This document shows, piece by piece, positions 9,593-18,711 of a DNA stretch of 64,000 nt. The translations under genes and the position numbers were made by a program. Source of the stretch: Actinomycetales bacterium (lineage in GTDB: Bacteria; Actinomycetota; Actinomycetes; Actinomycetales; Actinomycetaceae); assembly GCA_017882885.1 (NCBI GenBank), contig JADGOQ010000061.1, positions 1 through 64,000 of the forward strand. The letters run 5' to 3'. Numbering within the stretch: position 1 is the first letter of the stretch; every line of letters starts with the position of its first letter. The notes under the pieces are model-generated. The model did not search any database. It saw only the letters and a list, made by a program, of their open reading frames with translations, and was not told the origin of the DNA.

Positions 9593-10479
9593 TGGCCGCC
9601 GTCATCCTCGACGGCGCCGCGACGGCCGCCGTCATCAAGGCGGAGCTGGCCACCCGCGTCTCCGCCCTGCGGGAGCGCGGCGTCACGCCCGGGTTGGGAA
9701 CCCTCCTTGTGGGGGACGACTTCGGTTCGCAGAAGTACGTGGCGGGCAAGCACCGCGACTGCGCGGAGGTGGGGATCGCCTCGATCCGGGAGGACCTCCC
9801 GGCGGACGCCACCCAGGCGGATATCGAGGCGGCCGTGGATCGTCTCAACGCCAACCCGGCGTGTACCGGGTACATCGTCCAACTCCCGCTGCCGAAGGGC
9901 ATCGACACCAACGCGATCCTTGAGCGGATGGATCCCGCCAAGGACGCCGACGGCCTGCACCCCACCAACCTGGGCCGCCTCGTGCTGCGGGTCGCGGGGG
10001 AAGTGGACTCGCCACTGCCGTGCACTCCCCGCGGGATCATCGAGTTGGGCCGGCGCCACGGCGTCGAGTTCGACCACGCCGAGGTGTGCGTGGTGGGGCG
10101 CGGGGTCACCGTGGGCCGCTCGATCGGCCTCCTGCTGACCCGGAAGGCAGTCAACGCCACCGTGACCCTCACCCACACCGGGACCCGGGACCTTGGCGCG
10201 CTCACCCGCCGCGCGGACATCATCGTGGCGGCCGCGGGGGTGCCCGGCATCGTCACCCCGGACATGGTGAAGCCCGGCGCCACGGTGTTCGACGTCGGCG
10301 TCAGCCGCGTCCCGGACGCCGAGGGCCGGCTGCGCCTGCGGGGGGACGTGGCCGACGGCGTCGCCGAGGTGGCGGGCGCACTCTCGCCGAACCCGGGCGG
10401 GGTCGGTCCGATGACGCGCGCAATGCTGCTGGCCAACGTGGTGGAGATGGCGGAGCGGCACCCGGGGCGCGATGCATGA
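9592..10479 (+). CDS. folD: Methylenetetrahydrofolate dehydrogenase/cyclohydrolase
   Basis: A 295-residue FolD that oxidises 5,10-methylene-tetrahydrofolate and hydrolyses the methenyl form to 10-formyl-tetrahydrofolate. The catalytic lysine lies in [13 protein letters not shown] near residue 50, the [12 protein letters not shown] and [12 protein letters not shown] motifs follow, and the NADP-binding part carries [16 protein letters not shown] near residue 165 and [12 protein letters not shown] near the end. The ATG overlaps the glyA stop (TAATG), so translation is probably coupled. It completes conversion of the product of GlyA into the cofactor used by PurH and PurU. Confidence 0.95.
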   Translation: MAAVILDGAATAAVIKAELATRVSALRERGVTPGLGTLLVGDDFGSQKYVAGKHRDCAEVGIASIREDLPADATQADIEAAVDRLNANPACTGYIVQLPLPKGIDTNAILERMDPAKDADGLHPTNLGRLVLRVAGEVDSPLPCTPRGIIELGRRHGVEFDHAEVCVVGRGVTVGRSIGLLLTRKAVNATVTLTHTGTRDLGALTRRADIIVAAAGVPGIVTPDMVKPGATVFDVGVSRVPDAEGRLRLRGDVADGVAEVAGALSPNPGGVGPMTRAMLLANVVEMAERHPGRDA

Positions 10480-11288
10480 GGGTCGCCACCGTCAACGTCA
10501 ACGGCCTGCGCGCCGCCATGACGAAGGGAATGCACGCGTGGCTTGACGCGCGCCGGCCCGACTTCCTGCTCCTGCAGGAGGTGCGGGCGGACACGCCGAC
10601 CATCGAGAAGGTGCTGGGAGCGGACTGGGCCGTGGCCAGCGAGGTGGGCCGCATCAGGGGCCGCGCGGGCGTAGCGATCGCCAGCCGCATCGAGCCGGTC
10701 GCGGTGCGGGCGGGCGTCCCGGGCGAGCAGTCCGACGTCGACTCCGGACGCTGGGTGGAGGCGGACTACGTACTCCCGGGGCGCGACGCGCCGCTTACGC
10801 TGGTCTCCACCTACCTCCACGCGGGCACGGCCAACACCCCCACGATGGACCTCAAGTACGCACACCTCGACCTCGTCACCGCCCGCCTCGCGGAGCTCGC
10901 CCACGACGCCGCGGCGGGCGTCCGGGAGGTGCTCGTGGCGGGCGACTTCAACATCGTCCGCGCGCCGATCGACATCCGGAACTTCCGCTCGAACCACAAC
11001 CGCACGGCCGGCGTGCTCGACGCCGAGATCGCGTACCTCGAGCGGTGGTTCGGCGACCTCGGGTGGGTGGACGTCCACCGCACGCTCGAGGGCGAGTGCC
11101 AAGGCCCCTACACGTGGTGGTCGCAGCGCGGCAAGGCCTTCGACAACGACGTCGGGTGGCGCCTCGACTACCAGATCACCACACCAGGCCTCGGTGCTGT
11201 GGCGGCGGACGCCGTCGTCGACCGGGCCGCCGCGTGGGACAAGCGGTTCTCGGACCACGCCCCCCTGACGATCGACTACATGGTCTGA
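10476..11288 (+). CDS. xth: Exodeoxyribonuclease III
   Basis: A 270-residue exonuclease III/AP endonuclease of the EEP superfamily, acting in base excision repair at abasic sites and blocked 3' ends. Visible metal and catalytic motifs: VNVNGLRAA near residue 6, LLLQEVRAD near residue 31, [14 protein letters not shown] near residue 155 and the terminal [13 protein letters not shown] with the Asp-His pair. Its ATG overlaps the folD stop by 4 nt (ATGA), so it shares the riboswitch-controlled transcript, an unusual partner for folate genes whose benefit is unclear. Confidence 0.9.
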   Translation: MRVATVNVNGLRAAMTKGMHAWLDARRPDFLLLQEVRADTPTIEKVLGADWAVASEVGRIRGRAGVAIASRIEPVAVRAGVPGEQSDVDSGRWVEADYVLPGRDAPLTLVSTYLHAGTANTPTMDLKYAHLDLVTARLAELAHDAAAGVREVLVAGDFNIVRAPIDIRNFRSNHNRTAGVLDAEIAYLERWFGDLGWVDVHRTLEGECQGPYTWWSQRGKAFDNDVGWRLDYQITTPGLGAVAADAVVDRAAAWDKRFSDHAPLTIDYMV

Positions 11289-11335
11289 CGGTCCACCGTT
11301 CGCCGGGGGGCAGAAGCTCCAATACCCTCGAGGAC

Positions 11336-12538
11336 ATGACCATCCGGACCGACCAGAACATCTCGGACACCACGATCCGGGCGGTGGAGGGACCGCCGCT
11401 GCGGGAGGAGTTGGCCGCCGCATCCGGCCTCGTGGGCAAGGGCAAGCTCCTGTTCCAGTGGTGGAAGTCAACGCGGGCCGGCCGGGCCATGGCGCGAGTG
11501 GGGACCTCCAACGGCAACCTGCTCGCCGGTGGGATCTCGTACGCCGCCCTGTTCTCCGTCTTCGCGGCGATCACGATCGGGTGGACGGCGTTCATGTTGG
11601 TCCTCGGCCGCAACGTGGGGCTCCGCGACCAGCTCATCACCACCATCAATGACGCGCTGCCCGGCATCATCGACGACGGGACCGGCGGCCTGGTGTCGCC
11701 CGAGGACCTCGTGCTGGACACCGCCTTCACGCCGGCGTCCATCGTGGCCGCCCTGGTGCTGTTGTGGTCGGCACTGTCGATGATGACCGCCCTCAAGTCC
11801 TCCATCCGCGCGATGTTCGGTCTGGTGGCGGTGCCCGAGAACTTCGTGCTCACCAGACTGCGGGACGCGGCGGGCTTCGCGATCCTGGCGTTGGCGGTGC
11901 TCGTGACCTCCGTGCTCTCGATCGCCGCGAACACGCTCGGCAACCTGGTGTTCGACTGGATCGGGGCCGATGGCCCGTTCGTGCGACTGCTCCTCCAGTT
12001 GGGGACGCTCCTCGTCGCCGCCGCAGTGGACTTCGGGGTGTACGTCTTCCTGTTCCGCGTCCTCGCCGGCATGCACATCCCCCGGCGCGACCTGCTCCTC
12101 GGCGCGGGGCTGGGCGCGGTCGCGTCCGGTGCCATCCGGTACCTCGGCACCTCGCTGATCGGTGTCTCGGCCGACCCCCTCCTCGCCTCGGCCACGGCCC
12201 TGGTCACGATCCTGCTCTGGGTGAACCTCATCTCCCGGGTCGCGCTCATCGTGGCAGCATTCACGGCCAACCCGCCGGCGCCCGTGCAGCCGAAGAAGCC
12301 CGGGGAGGTGCACTTCGGTGAGACCCCCAACTACGTGACCGTGTCGGAGCCGCGCACCCTCGCGTGGGACCACCAGGCCGTCACCGGAACCATCGAGCCG
12401 ATCGAGCCTGCCGGGGAGGGGCCGGCGGAGCCCGAGCGGACGCCGCGCTGGGGCGGCCTCATCGGGTACGCCCAGCGCCGTAGGATCGAGGGACTGGAAC
12501 GCAGGCTGGCCGCGGCCCGCGAGTCGTACTACCGGTGA
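11336..12538 (+). CDS. YihY/BrkB-family inner membrane protein
   Basis: A 400-residue polytopic membrane protein of the YihY/virulence factor BrkB (UPF0761) family. An N-terminal cytoplasmic stretch of about 60 residues is followed by six or so membrane segments; the family motif GGISYAALFSVFAAITIG is near residue 65, and others lie near 138-155, 180-203, 218-245, 255-275 and 285-310. The C-terminal 90 residues are soluble and proline/glutamate rich. BrkB was once thought to be tRNA ribonuclease BN, which is wrong; the family function remains unclear. ATG 11336 follows a GAGGAC site. It lies 47 nt after xth. Confidence 0.8.
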   Translation: MTIRTDQNISDTTIRAVEGPPLREELAAASGLVGKGKLLFQWWKSTRAGRAMARVGTSNGNLLAGGISYAALFSVFAAITIGWTAFMLVLGRNVGLRDQLITTINDALPGIIDDGTGGLVSPEDLVLDTAFTPASIVAALVLLWSALSMMTALKSSIRAMFGLVAVPENFVLTRLRDAAGFAILALAVLVTSVLSIAANTLGNLVFDWIGADGPFVRLLLQLGTLLVAAAVDFGVYVFLFRVLAGMHIPRRDLLLGAGLGAVASGAIRYLGTSLIGVSADPLLASATALVTILLWVNLISRVALIVAAFTANPPAPVQPKKPGEVHFGETPNYVTVSEPRTLAWDHQAVTGTIEPIEPAGEGPAEPERTPRWGGLIGYAQRRRIEGLERRLAAARESYYR

Positions 12539-12545
12539 GGACGAA

Positions 12546-13580
12546 GTGCACGCCATCATCCCCGCGGGCGGGGTCGGGAGTCGGCTCTGGCCGCTCTCCC
12601 GCCGCACCGAGCCGAAGTTCCTGCTCGACCTGAGCGGTGGGGGCCGCTCGATGGTGCGCGCCACGGTCGACCGGCTCGCGCCCGTGTCCGACGGCGCCGT
12701 GATCGTCACCGGCGCGGCCCACGCCGCGGCCGTGGCGGCGCAGCTGGAGGGGACCGGCGTCGAGGTGGTCGCCGAGCCGTCGCCGCGCGACTCGATGGCG
12801 GCGATCGGGCTCGCCGCCGCCATCCTCCACGAGCGCCTCGGCGACGTCGTCGTCGGGTCCTTCGCCGCCGACCACGTCATCACCGACGAGGCCGCGTTCC
12901 ACCGCGCGGTCCGGGCCGCCGAGGCGATCGCCCGCGCCGGGTACGTCACCACCATCGGGATCGCACCCACGGAGCCGTCGAGCGCCTTCGGGTACATCGA
13001 GCAGGGCGACGCACTGGGTGCCCCGCTGGCGGGGAGGGTGGTGGTCCGCTTCGAGGAGAAGCCGGATGCCGCCCGTGCGGCCGAGTACCTCGCCACCGGC
13101 CGCTACCTCTGGAACGCCGGCATGTTCGTGATGCGCTCCGGCGTCCTGCTGGATGCGCTCGCCGAACTCCACCCGGAGCTCCACCGGGGACTGCTGGCGA
13201 TTGCCGGGGCATGGGACACCCCCGGCCGCGCGGACGTGCTCGCGGCGGTGTGGCCCACGCTGGAGAGGATGGTGATCGACCGGGCGGTCGCCGAACCGAT
13301 CGCGGCGCGCGGTGGGGTGGCCGTGGTTCCCGCCGACATGGGGTGGAGCGACATCGGCGACTTCGACGCCCTCGCGGCGCTCGCCCCGAGCCCGCCCGCC
13401 CTCGCCGTCGCCGCGGAGGGGGCGTGGGTGCACGCGACCCGCCCCGTCATGGTGGTGGGCATCCCGGGGGCCGTCGTCGTCGAGACGCCGGACGCGATCC
13501 TGGTGACCACCCGGGAGCACGCCCAGGAGGTCAAGGCGGTCGTCGACCGGCTGGACGGCCCGCTCGAGCGGCTGCGCTGA
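12546..13580 (+). CDS. manC: Mannose-1-phosphate guanylyltransferase
   Basis: A 344-residue nucleotidyltransferase making GDP-mannose from mannose 1-phosphate and GTP, for glycans and lipoglycans. The signature IIPAGGVGSRLWPLSRRTEPKF... begins at residue 3; the DHVI segment (FAADHVITDE), the substrate motif VRFEEKPDAARAAEYL near residue 160, WNAGMFVMRSG, and DMGWSDIGDFDAL near residue 265 are all present. It lacks the C-terminal isomerase domain of bifunctional ManC enzymes. The GTG start overlaps nothing but lies 7 nt after the YihY stop, with GAGGA inside that gap. The symbol is given by family. Confidence 0.88.
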   Translation: MHAIIPAGGVGSRLWPLSRRTEPKFLLDLSGGGRSMVRATVDRLAPVSDGAVIVTGAAHAAAVAAQLEGTGVEVVAEPSPRDSMAAIGLAAAILHERLGDVVVGSFAADHVITDEAAFHRAVRAAEAIARAGYVTTIGIAPTEPSSAFGYIEQGDALGAPLAGRVVVRFEEKPDAARAAEYLATGRYLWNAGMFVMRSGVLLDALAELHPELHRGLLAIAGAWDTPGRADVLAAVWPTLERMVIDRAVAEPIAARGGVAVVPADMGWSDIGDFDALAALAPSPPALAVAAEGAWVHATRPVMVVGIPGAVVVETPDAILVTTREHAQEVKAVVDRLDGPLERLR

Positions 13581-13583
13581 CCG

Positions 13584-14789
13584 ATGACCTCGCACCTCCG
13601 TTCCCGCGTCCGCGCCTGTGCCCGGCAGTTCGAGCCGGACCTTGTCGCCCTGCGTCGCGACCTGCACGCCCACCCCGAGGTCGGTTTCGAGGAGCGTCGC
13701 ACGACCGGCGTCATCACGGAGCGGCTCCGGGCGGCCGGACTGACCGTCCGCCTCCTCGAACCGACCGGCCTGACCTGCGACATCGGAACGGCAGGCGCCC
13801 GCGGGCGCATCGGGCTGCGTGCGGACATCGACGCCCTCCCGATCCCCGAGAAGACCGGACTGCCGTATTCCTCGGTCCGCACCGGCGTCTCCCACGCGTG
13901 CGGCCACGACCTCCACACCGCCATCGGGGTGGGCGCGGCCCTGATCCTGCACCAACTCGAGCAGGACGGCGACCTGCCCATGGGGGTGCGCCTCATCTTC
14001 CAGCCCGCTGAGGAGACGCAACCCGGTGGGGCGGAGCACATCATGCGGCAGGGGGTGCTCGACGGCCTGGAGCAGATCTTCTGTCTGCACTGCGACCCCA
14101 AGGTGGACGTGGGCCTGGTGGGTTCGAAGACCGGGCCGATAACGGCGGCGTCGGACTCGATCCGGGTGACCGTCCGGGCGAGCGGCGGTCACACGTCGCG
14201 CCCGCACCTCACCGGCGACATCGTATTCGCTCTCGGGCAGGTGATCACGCAGACGGGGGCGGTGCTGGACCGTCGCATCGACGCGCGTCACGGCGTCAAC
14301 CTCACCTGGGGGATGGTGGAAGCCGGCTTCGCGCCCAACGCGATCCCTTCTGAGGGCTTCGTCCACGGGACGCTGCGATGTCTCGACGCCGGCACGTGGG
14401 ACCACGCGGGACTCATCGCGGTGGACGCGATCCGCCACACACTCGCGCCGTTGGGGGTGGAGGCGCAGATCGACCATGTCCGGGGGCTGCCACCCGTGGT
14501 GAACACCCCCTGGCAGGTGGTCGCGATCGAGTCGGCGGCCCGCGCCGTGCTGGGCGACGACGGCGTGCAGGCCACCGAGCAGTCGCTCGGTGGCGAGGAC
14601 TTCGCCTGGTTCCTGACCCGCCTTCCCGGCGCGATGCTCCGGCTGGGGACCCGCTCGCCGGGCGGCGAGTCGTACGACCTGCATCGCGGCGACGCGCAGT
14701 TCGACGAGGGCGCCATCGCTCTCGGCGCCCAGATCATGGCGATGACGGCGGTGACGGCCGCGGCGATGGCCCCGGCAGCCGGCCGGTAG
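13584..14789 (+). CDS. M20-family amidohydrolase (AmiA/HipO-like)
   Basis: A 401-residue zinc amidohydrolase/carboxypeptidase of peptidase family M20D. Motifs: LRRDLHAHPEVGFEE near residue 23, LRADIDALPIPEKTGLPY near residue 74, the metal ligands in HACGHDLHTA near residue 97, FQPAEETQPGGAEHIM with the catalytic glutamate pair, SGGHTSRPH in the dimerisation domain and LGGEDFAWF near the C-terminus. Substrates in this family are N-acyl amino acids or short amides; the specific one is unknown. M. tuberculosis has comparable amiA1/amiB1 genes next to lpdA and deoD, so the block may be partly conserved. It starts 4 nt after the manC stop. Confidence 0.85.
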   Translation: MTSHLRSRVRACARQFEPDLVALRRDLHAHPEVGFEERRTTGVITERLRAAGLTVRLLEPTGLTCDIGTAGARGRIGLRADIDALPIPEKTGLPYSSVRTGVSHACGHDLHTAIGVGAALILHQLEQDGDLPMGVRLIFQPAEETQPGGAEHIMRQGVLDGLEQIFCLHCDPKVDVGLVGSKTGPITAASDSIRVTVRASGGHTSRPHLTGDIVFALGQVITQTGAVLDRRIDARHGVNLTWGMVEAGFAPNAIPSEGFVHGTLRCLDAGTWDHAGLIAVDAIRHTLAPLGVEAQIDHVRGLPPVVNTPWQVVAIESAARAVLGDDGVQATEQSLGGEDFAWFLTRLPGAMLRLGTRSPGGESYDLHRGDAQFDEGAIALGAQIMAMTAVTAAAMAPAAGR

Positions 14790-14804
14790 TGAGGGGAGTC
14801 CGAG

Positions 14805-14833
14805 TGGACGCAATATACCCCCCGGGGTATATT
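14805..14833 (+). promoter_or_regulatory. Promoter with CsoR/CstR-like operator for the sulfur operon
   Basis: Bases 14812-14833 form a perfect dyad: arms AATATACCCC and GGGGTATATT with CC between. The right arm contains a -10-like TATATT (14828-14833); a weak -35 TGGACG (14805-14810) is 17 bp upstream, so a bound protein would block polymerase. C-tract/G-tract palindromes flanked by AT-rich arms are typical operators of the CsoR/RcnR/CstR family, whose CstR branch senses persulfides. The genes controlled (rhodanese, persulfide dioxygenase, sulfur exporter) fit CstR. No CsoR-family gene lies in this window. Confidence 0.75.
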
Positions 14834-14887
14834 GGGAACCCCGCCCACCCGATGTCCACCGCGGACACCCAGCCCGAGGACTGCCGA

Positions 14888-15226
14888 ATGACAAGGATTC
14901 CGCCACATTACGAGGAGACCGTCGCGTCACTTGCCGCCGACCACGCCCGCGGCGCCGTGGTGATCGACGTCCGCGAGCCGGCGGAGTACGTCACCGGCCA
15001 CGTCTCGGGCGCCGTACTCATCCCGATGGGCCAGGTCCACGAGCACCTCGACGAGATCCCCGCGGACGGCCCCGTCCACGTGATCTGCCGCAGCGGGAAT
15101 CGCAGCCTCGCGACGACTGTCTATCTGCGGGGCGTCGGGCGGCTCGCCTACTCCGTGGCCGGCGGCACGATGGCGTGGATCGCCGCGGGCCACCCCGTCG
15201 TGCTCGGCTCCAACCCGTCCGAATGA
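14888..15226 (+). CDS. Single-domain rhodanese
   Basis: A 112-residue sulfurtransferase consisting of one rhodanese domain. It contains VVIDVREPAEYVTGHVSGAVLIP near residues 23-46 and the active-site loop VICRSGNRS near residue 65, whose cysteine would carry the persulfide. It probably relays sulfane sulfur to or from the next gene product. Start ATG 14888 has GAGGA 7 nt upstream; an in-frame ATG at 14852 has no ribosome site. It is the first gene of the operon behind the CstR-like operator; its stop overlaps the next start (ATGA). Confidence 0.88.
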   Translation: MTRIPPHYEETVASLAADHARGAVVIDVREPAEYVTGHVSGAVLIPMGQVHEHLDEIPADGPVHVICRSGNRSLATTVYLRGVGRLAYSVAGGTMAWIAAGHPVVLGSNPSE

Positions 15227-16590
15227 CCGGAGACCACGTGCCCGCGATCATCACCGTCGAGACGCCGACGCTCGGCGACCGCAGCTACCTCGTCCACGAC
15301 GGGACGGTGGCGTTCGTCGTCGACCCGCAGCGTGACATCGACCGGGTCCTCGCCCTTGCCGGCGACGCGGGCGTCCGGATCACCCACATCTTCGAGACGC
15401 ACATCCACAACGACTACGTGACCGGCGGGTTCGCGCTCGCGCAGGAGACGGGCGCCGCCTACCACGTGAACGCGGACGACCCCGTGTCCTTCGAGCGGGT
15501 GGCCATCCGGGACGGCGACGTCGTCGAGGTGGGCGGGACGATGCGCGTGCGCGCGATGTCCACCCCGGGCCACACGTTCACCCACCTCTCCTACGTGCTC
15601 GAGGGCGAGGAGCCGGCCGTCTTCTCCGGCGGCTCGCTGCTGTTCGGGTCCACGGGCCGGCCCGATCTGCTGGGCAAGGCACACGCCGAGGAACTCGCCC
15701 GGCTGCAGCATGAATCGGCCCACCGGCTGGCGCACCTCGCGGACGAGACGAAGGTGATGCCCACCCACGGCTTCGGCAGCTTCTGTTCCGCCACCCAGAC
15801 CGAGGGAACCGCGTCCACGATCGGGCGTGAGAAGAAGGCGAACACGGCGCTCACCTCGACCGTGGAGGAGTTCGTGGCCGAGACCCTCGCGGGCCTCGAC
15901 GCCTTCCCGGCCTACTACGCGCACATGGGGCCCGCGAACGCATCGGGACCCGGCGCCCCGGACCTCTCCGCGCCCCGGCGCGCCGACAAGGCCGAGATCA
16001 GGCGCAGGCTGGACGACGGGGAGTGGGTGGTGGACCTGCGCACCCGCACCGCGTTCGCCGCCGGGCATGTCCCCGGTTCGTTCAGCTTCGCCCTTGACGG
16101 CCAGTTCGCCACCTACCTCGGCTGGATGATCCCGTGGGGCACGCCCATCACCCTCCTGGGGGAGAGCGCGGGGCAGGTCGCGGAGGCGCAGCGCGAGCTG
16201 GTGCGGATCGGGATCGACCGACCTGAGGCCGCGGCGACCGGCGAGCCGCGCGACTGGTTCGACGAGGTTCCGGCGACCGTGGTGCGTGTCCGGTTCGGCG
16301 ACCTCTCGCAGGTGCGCCACCACCGGCCCGTCCAGGTGCTCGACGTCCGGCGCGTCCACGAGTACCGGGACTCCCATATCGCCGGGGCGGTGAACATCCC
16401 GCTGCACGAGCTGCTCGAGCGGCTGGACGAGGTGCCCGCCGGCGAGGTGTGGGTGCACTGCGCCGGCGGTTATCGCGCCCTGATCGCGGCGTCGTTCCTG
16501 CTGGCCAACGGGCACCAGGTGGTCTACATCGACGACAGCTACGCCCTGAGCGCCCGGGCCGCGGGCCTGGAGCTGGTCACCGCGTCGTGA
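15223..16590 (+). CDS. MBL-fold/rhodanese fusion, CstB/ETHE1-like persulfide dioxygenase
   Basis: A 455-residue fusion protein. Residues 1-240 are a metallo-beta-lactamase domain of the ETHE1/persulfide dioxygenase type (THIHNDYVTGG near residue 63, STPGHTFTHLSY near residue 109, MPTHGFGSFCS near residue 180). Two rhodanese-like domains follow: the first (about 265-360) has no active-site cysteine (PITLLGES where the loop should be), the second (about 365-450) has an intact WVHCAGGYRA loop. CstB in Staphylococcus joins the same parts to convert persulfides to thiosulfate. The metal site HxHND is the variant common in this subgroup. Start is ATG 15223 (overlapping the rhodanese stop); GTG 15238 with GGAGA upstream is an equally possible start. 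Confidence 0.85.
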   Translation: MTGDHVPAIITVETPTLGDRSYLVHDGTVAFVVDPQRDIDRVLALAGDAGVRITHIFETHIHNDYVTGGFALAQETGAAYHVNADDPVSFERVAIRDGDVVEVGGTMRVRAMSTPGHTFTHLSYVLEGEEPAVFSGGSLLFGSTGRPDLLGKAHAEELARLQHESAHRLAHLADETKVMPTHGFGSFCSATQTEGTASTIGREKKANTALTSTVEEFVAETLAGLDAFPAYYAHMGPANASGPGAPDLSAPRRADKAEIRRRLDDGEWVVDLRTRTAFAAGHVPGSFSFALDGQFATYLGWMIPWGTPITLLGESAGQVAEAQRELVRIGIDRPEAAATGEPRDWFDEVPATVVRVRFGDLSQVRHHRPVQVLDVRRVHEYRDSHIAGAVNIPLHELLERLDEVPAGEVWVHCAGGYRALIAASFLLANGHQVVYIDDSYALSARAAGLELVTAS

Positions 16591-17372
16591 GCCCGCTCTG
16601 GGCGCTGCCGCTGGGGCTCGTCGTCGGGTTGACGCTCGGCGCCCTCGGCGGTGGTGGCGGGATCCTCACGGTCCCGGCGCTGGTCTACCTGCTCGGGCAG
16701 GACCCGCGGGACGCGACGACTGGCTCGCTCATCATCGTCGGCGCGTCGGCGCTGGTCGGACTGGTGCCGCACCGGCGGGCGGGCCACATCCGCCCCGGCG
16801 CGGGCCTGGTCTTCGGGGCGCTGGGACTCGCGGGGTCCTGGGTGGGGTCCCGGCTCTCCCGCTCGGTGGACCCTGACGTCCTCTCGGTCGCGTTCGCCGT
16901 CCTCATGCTGGTGGTCGCGGCTCTCATGGTCCGCAAGCTCCGGGGGAGCGCGACGGCGGTGCCGCCCCACGAGTCGACCGGGCGGATGGACGCCCGCCGG
17001 GTGGTGGCGCTCGTGCTGACGGCCAGCGGGATCGGGTTCCTGACGGGCTTCTTCGGGGTGGGGGGCGGCTTCGCCGTCGTCCCGGCGCTCACGCTGGTCC
17101 TCGGCTTCCCCATGCGGGCCGCCGTGGGGACGTCACTCGTGGTCATCGCGGTCAACAGCGCAACGGCGCTCGCATCGCGAGCGGCGATGGGAACCGGGCC
17201 GCTCGACTGGCCGCTGCTCGCCACCTTCGGCGCCGGGGCGATCGTGGGGAGCCTGCTGGGCGGGCGCTTCTCCGCGGGGGCCAACCCCCGCCACCTGGGA
17301 CACGCGTTCATCGTGATGCTCGTGGTGATCGCGGCGTACATGCTCGTCCAGAACGTGCCGCGGGTGGGCTGA
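16587..17372 (+). CDS. TSUP/TauE-family sulfur anion exporter
   Basis: A 261-residue membrane protein of the TauE/SafE (TSUP) family with about eight transmembrane segments in two similar halves; each half opens with a glycine-rich motif (GALGGGGGILTVPAL near residue 18, GFFGVGGGFAVVPAL near residue 157). Family members export sulfite, thiosulfate or sulfoacetate. As the last gene of the operon (GTGA overlap with the dioxygenase stop) it most likely removes sulfite or thiosulfate formed by the persulfide dioxygenase; this role is inferred from context. Confidence 0.85.
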   Translation: MSPLWALPLGLVVGLTLGALGGGGGILTVPALVYLLGQDPRDATTGSLIIVGASALVGLVPHRRAGHIRPGAGLVFGALGLAGSWVGSRLSRSVDPDVLSVAFAVLMLVVAALMVRKLRGSATAVPPHESTGRMDARRVVALVLTASGIGFLTGFFGVGGGFAVVPALTLVLGFPMRAAVGTSLVVIAVNSATALASRAAMGTGPLDWPLLATFGAGAIVGSLLGGRFSAGANPRHLGHAFIVMLVVIAAYMLVQNVPRVG

Positions 17373-17396
17373 CACCCCGATCGGAGCCGCGGTCGT

Positions 17397-17413
17397 GGCG
17401 CGGCCGCCGCGCC
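17397..17413 (+). terminator. Possible terminator of the sulfur operon
   Basis: A 7-bp perfect stem GGCGCGG/CCGCGCC with a 3-nt loop, 24 nt after the TSUP stop. No T-run follows. Confidence 0.4.
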
Positions 17414-17490
17414 GTGGCCCCGCAGGATACGGCTTGGTAACGCTTTGCCTCAAGGGGGCGACGACGTGCCGCACGAACATGCCCGACGGC

Positions 17491-17496
17491 TAAGCT
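17491..17496 (+). promoter_or_regulatory. -10 box TAAGCT for the nucleoside operon
   Basis: TAAGCT 69 nt before the lipoprotein start, in the 193-bp gap after the sulfur operon. It leaves a leader of about 60 nt ending in CAGGAG. No operator is evident. Confidence 0.4.
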
Positions 17497-17565
17497 AATT
17501 GCACCCACGCCGTGGACCGCAGAATGAACTGCGATCCGGCACCACCGTATTGCAGGAGAACATCT

Positions 17566-18675
17566 GTGAACAAGAAGATTTTCACGGGCGTCATGGCGGC
17601 AACCGCCGCGCTCGCCCTTGCCGCGTGCGGCACTGCGCCCGACGACGAGGCCACCACCGCGTCCGGCGAGGCAACGACTGGCGGGGCGACCGAGACGGTC
17701 GACTTCCTCGCGTGCATGGTTTCCGACGCCGGCGGATTCGACGACCAGTCCTTCAACCAGGCCGCTGCGGCCGGCCTCGACAGAGCAGTCGCGGAGCTCG
17801 GCGTCCAGGATGCCCGGGCACAGTCGTCGGGCAACGAGGACTACGGACCCAACGTGGACACCATGGTGCAGCAGGGCTGCAACCTCGTCTTCGGCGTCGG
17901 CTTCCTTCTGGAGGACTCGATCCAGGCAGCGGCCGAGGCGAACGCGGATGTCAACTTCGCCCTCCTCGACTCCGCCTTCTCCGCCCCTGACTTCAGCCCG
18001 GTCACCCTCGAGAACGCCAAGCCGATCCTCTTCAACACCGCCGAGGCCTCCTACCTCGCGGGCTACCTTGCTGCCGGCATGACCGAGACCGGCAAGGTCG
18101 CCACCTTCGGAGGAATGCAGATCCCGTCGGTCGCGATCTTCATGGACGGCTTCGCCGACGGCGTGGCCAAGTACAACGAGGACAACGGGACGACCGTCCA
18201 GCTCCTCGGCTGGGACAAGGCGACCCAGAACGGGTCCTTCACCGGCGACTTCGACAACCAGTCGAACGGCCAGGTCTTCACCGAGCAGTTCATCGCCCAG
18301 GGCGCCGACATCGTGATGCCCGTCGCCGGCCCGGTGGGCCTCGGTGCCGCCGCCGCCGCTGAGGCAGCAGGCAACGTGAAGATCATCTGGGTGGACTCCG
18401 ACGGCTTCGTGACCACCTCGTACGGTCCCATCATCCTGACCTCCGTGATGAAGTTCATGGAAGGGGCCGTGTTCAACACGATCGATGAGGCCGTGCAGGG
18501 CAGCTTCACCTCCGACCCCTACGTGGGGACGCTGGAGAACGAGGGAGTCGGCATCGCGCCGTTCCACGACTTCGATTCCGCGGTTCCGCAGGAGCTGAAG
18601 GACGCCATTGATGGTCTCAAGACGCAGATCATCGCCGGCGACATCGTGGTCGAGAGCCCGAACGCGCCGTTGTAA
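17566..18675 (+). CDS. BMP-family nucleoside-binding lipoprotein (ABC substrate-binding protein)
   Basis: A 369-residue lipoprotein of the BMP/PnrA family that captures nucleosides outside the membrane for ABC import. The N-terminus is a lipoprotein signal (MNKKIFTGVM, hydrophobic core, lipobox ALAAC with the cysteine at 21), followed by a low-complexity linker rich in T, A, E. The PnrA core follows: SDAGGFDDQSFNQAA near residue 53, AYLAGYLAA, and IWVDSDG near residue 283. GTG 17566 has AGGAG 7 nt upstream. Downstream ABC genes and cdd, deoA and deoC indicate nucleosides rather than other ligands of the family. Confidence 0.9.
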   Translation: MNKKIFTGVMAATAALALAACGTAPDDEATTASGEATTGGATETVDFLACMVSDAGGFDDQSFNQAAAAGLDRAVAELGVQDARAQSSGNEDYGPNVDTMVQQGCNLVFGVGFLLEDSIQAAAEANADVNFALLDSAFSAPDFSPVTLENAKPILFNTAEASYLAGYLAAGMTETGKVATFGGMQIPSVAIFMDGFADGVAKYNEDNGTTVQLLGWDKATQNGSFTGDFDNQSNGQVFTEQFIAQGADIVMPVAGPVGLGAAAAAEAAGNVKIIWVDSDGFVTTSYGPIILTSVMKFMEGAVFNTIDEAVQGSFTSDPYVGTLENEGVGIAPFHDFDSAVPQELKDAIDGLKTQIIAGDIVVESPNAPL

Positions 18676-18711
18676 CACAGATCACAATTGCACCGTGGAA
18701 CGGTAGCATTG

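Noticed and set aside
12459-14930. An 823-codon open frame on the minus strand.
   Set aside because: It mirrors manC and the M20 gene, whose motifs are clear on the plus strand; its translation is rich in R, G, D, H and has no family motif. It is a product of high G+C.
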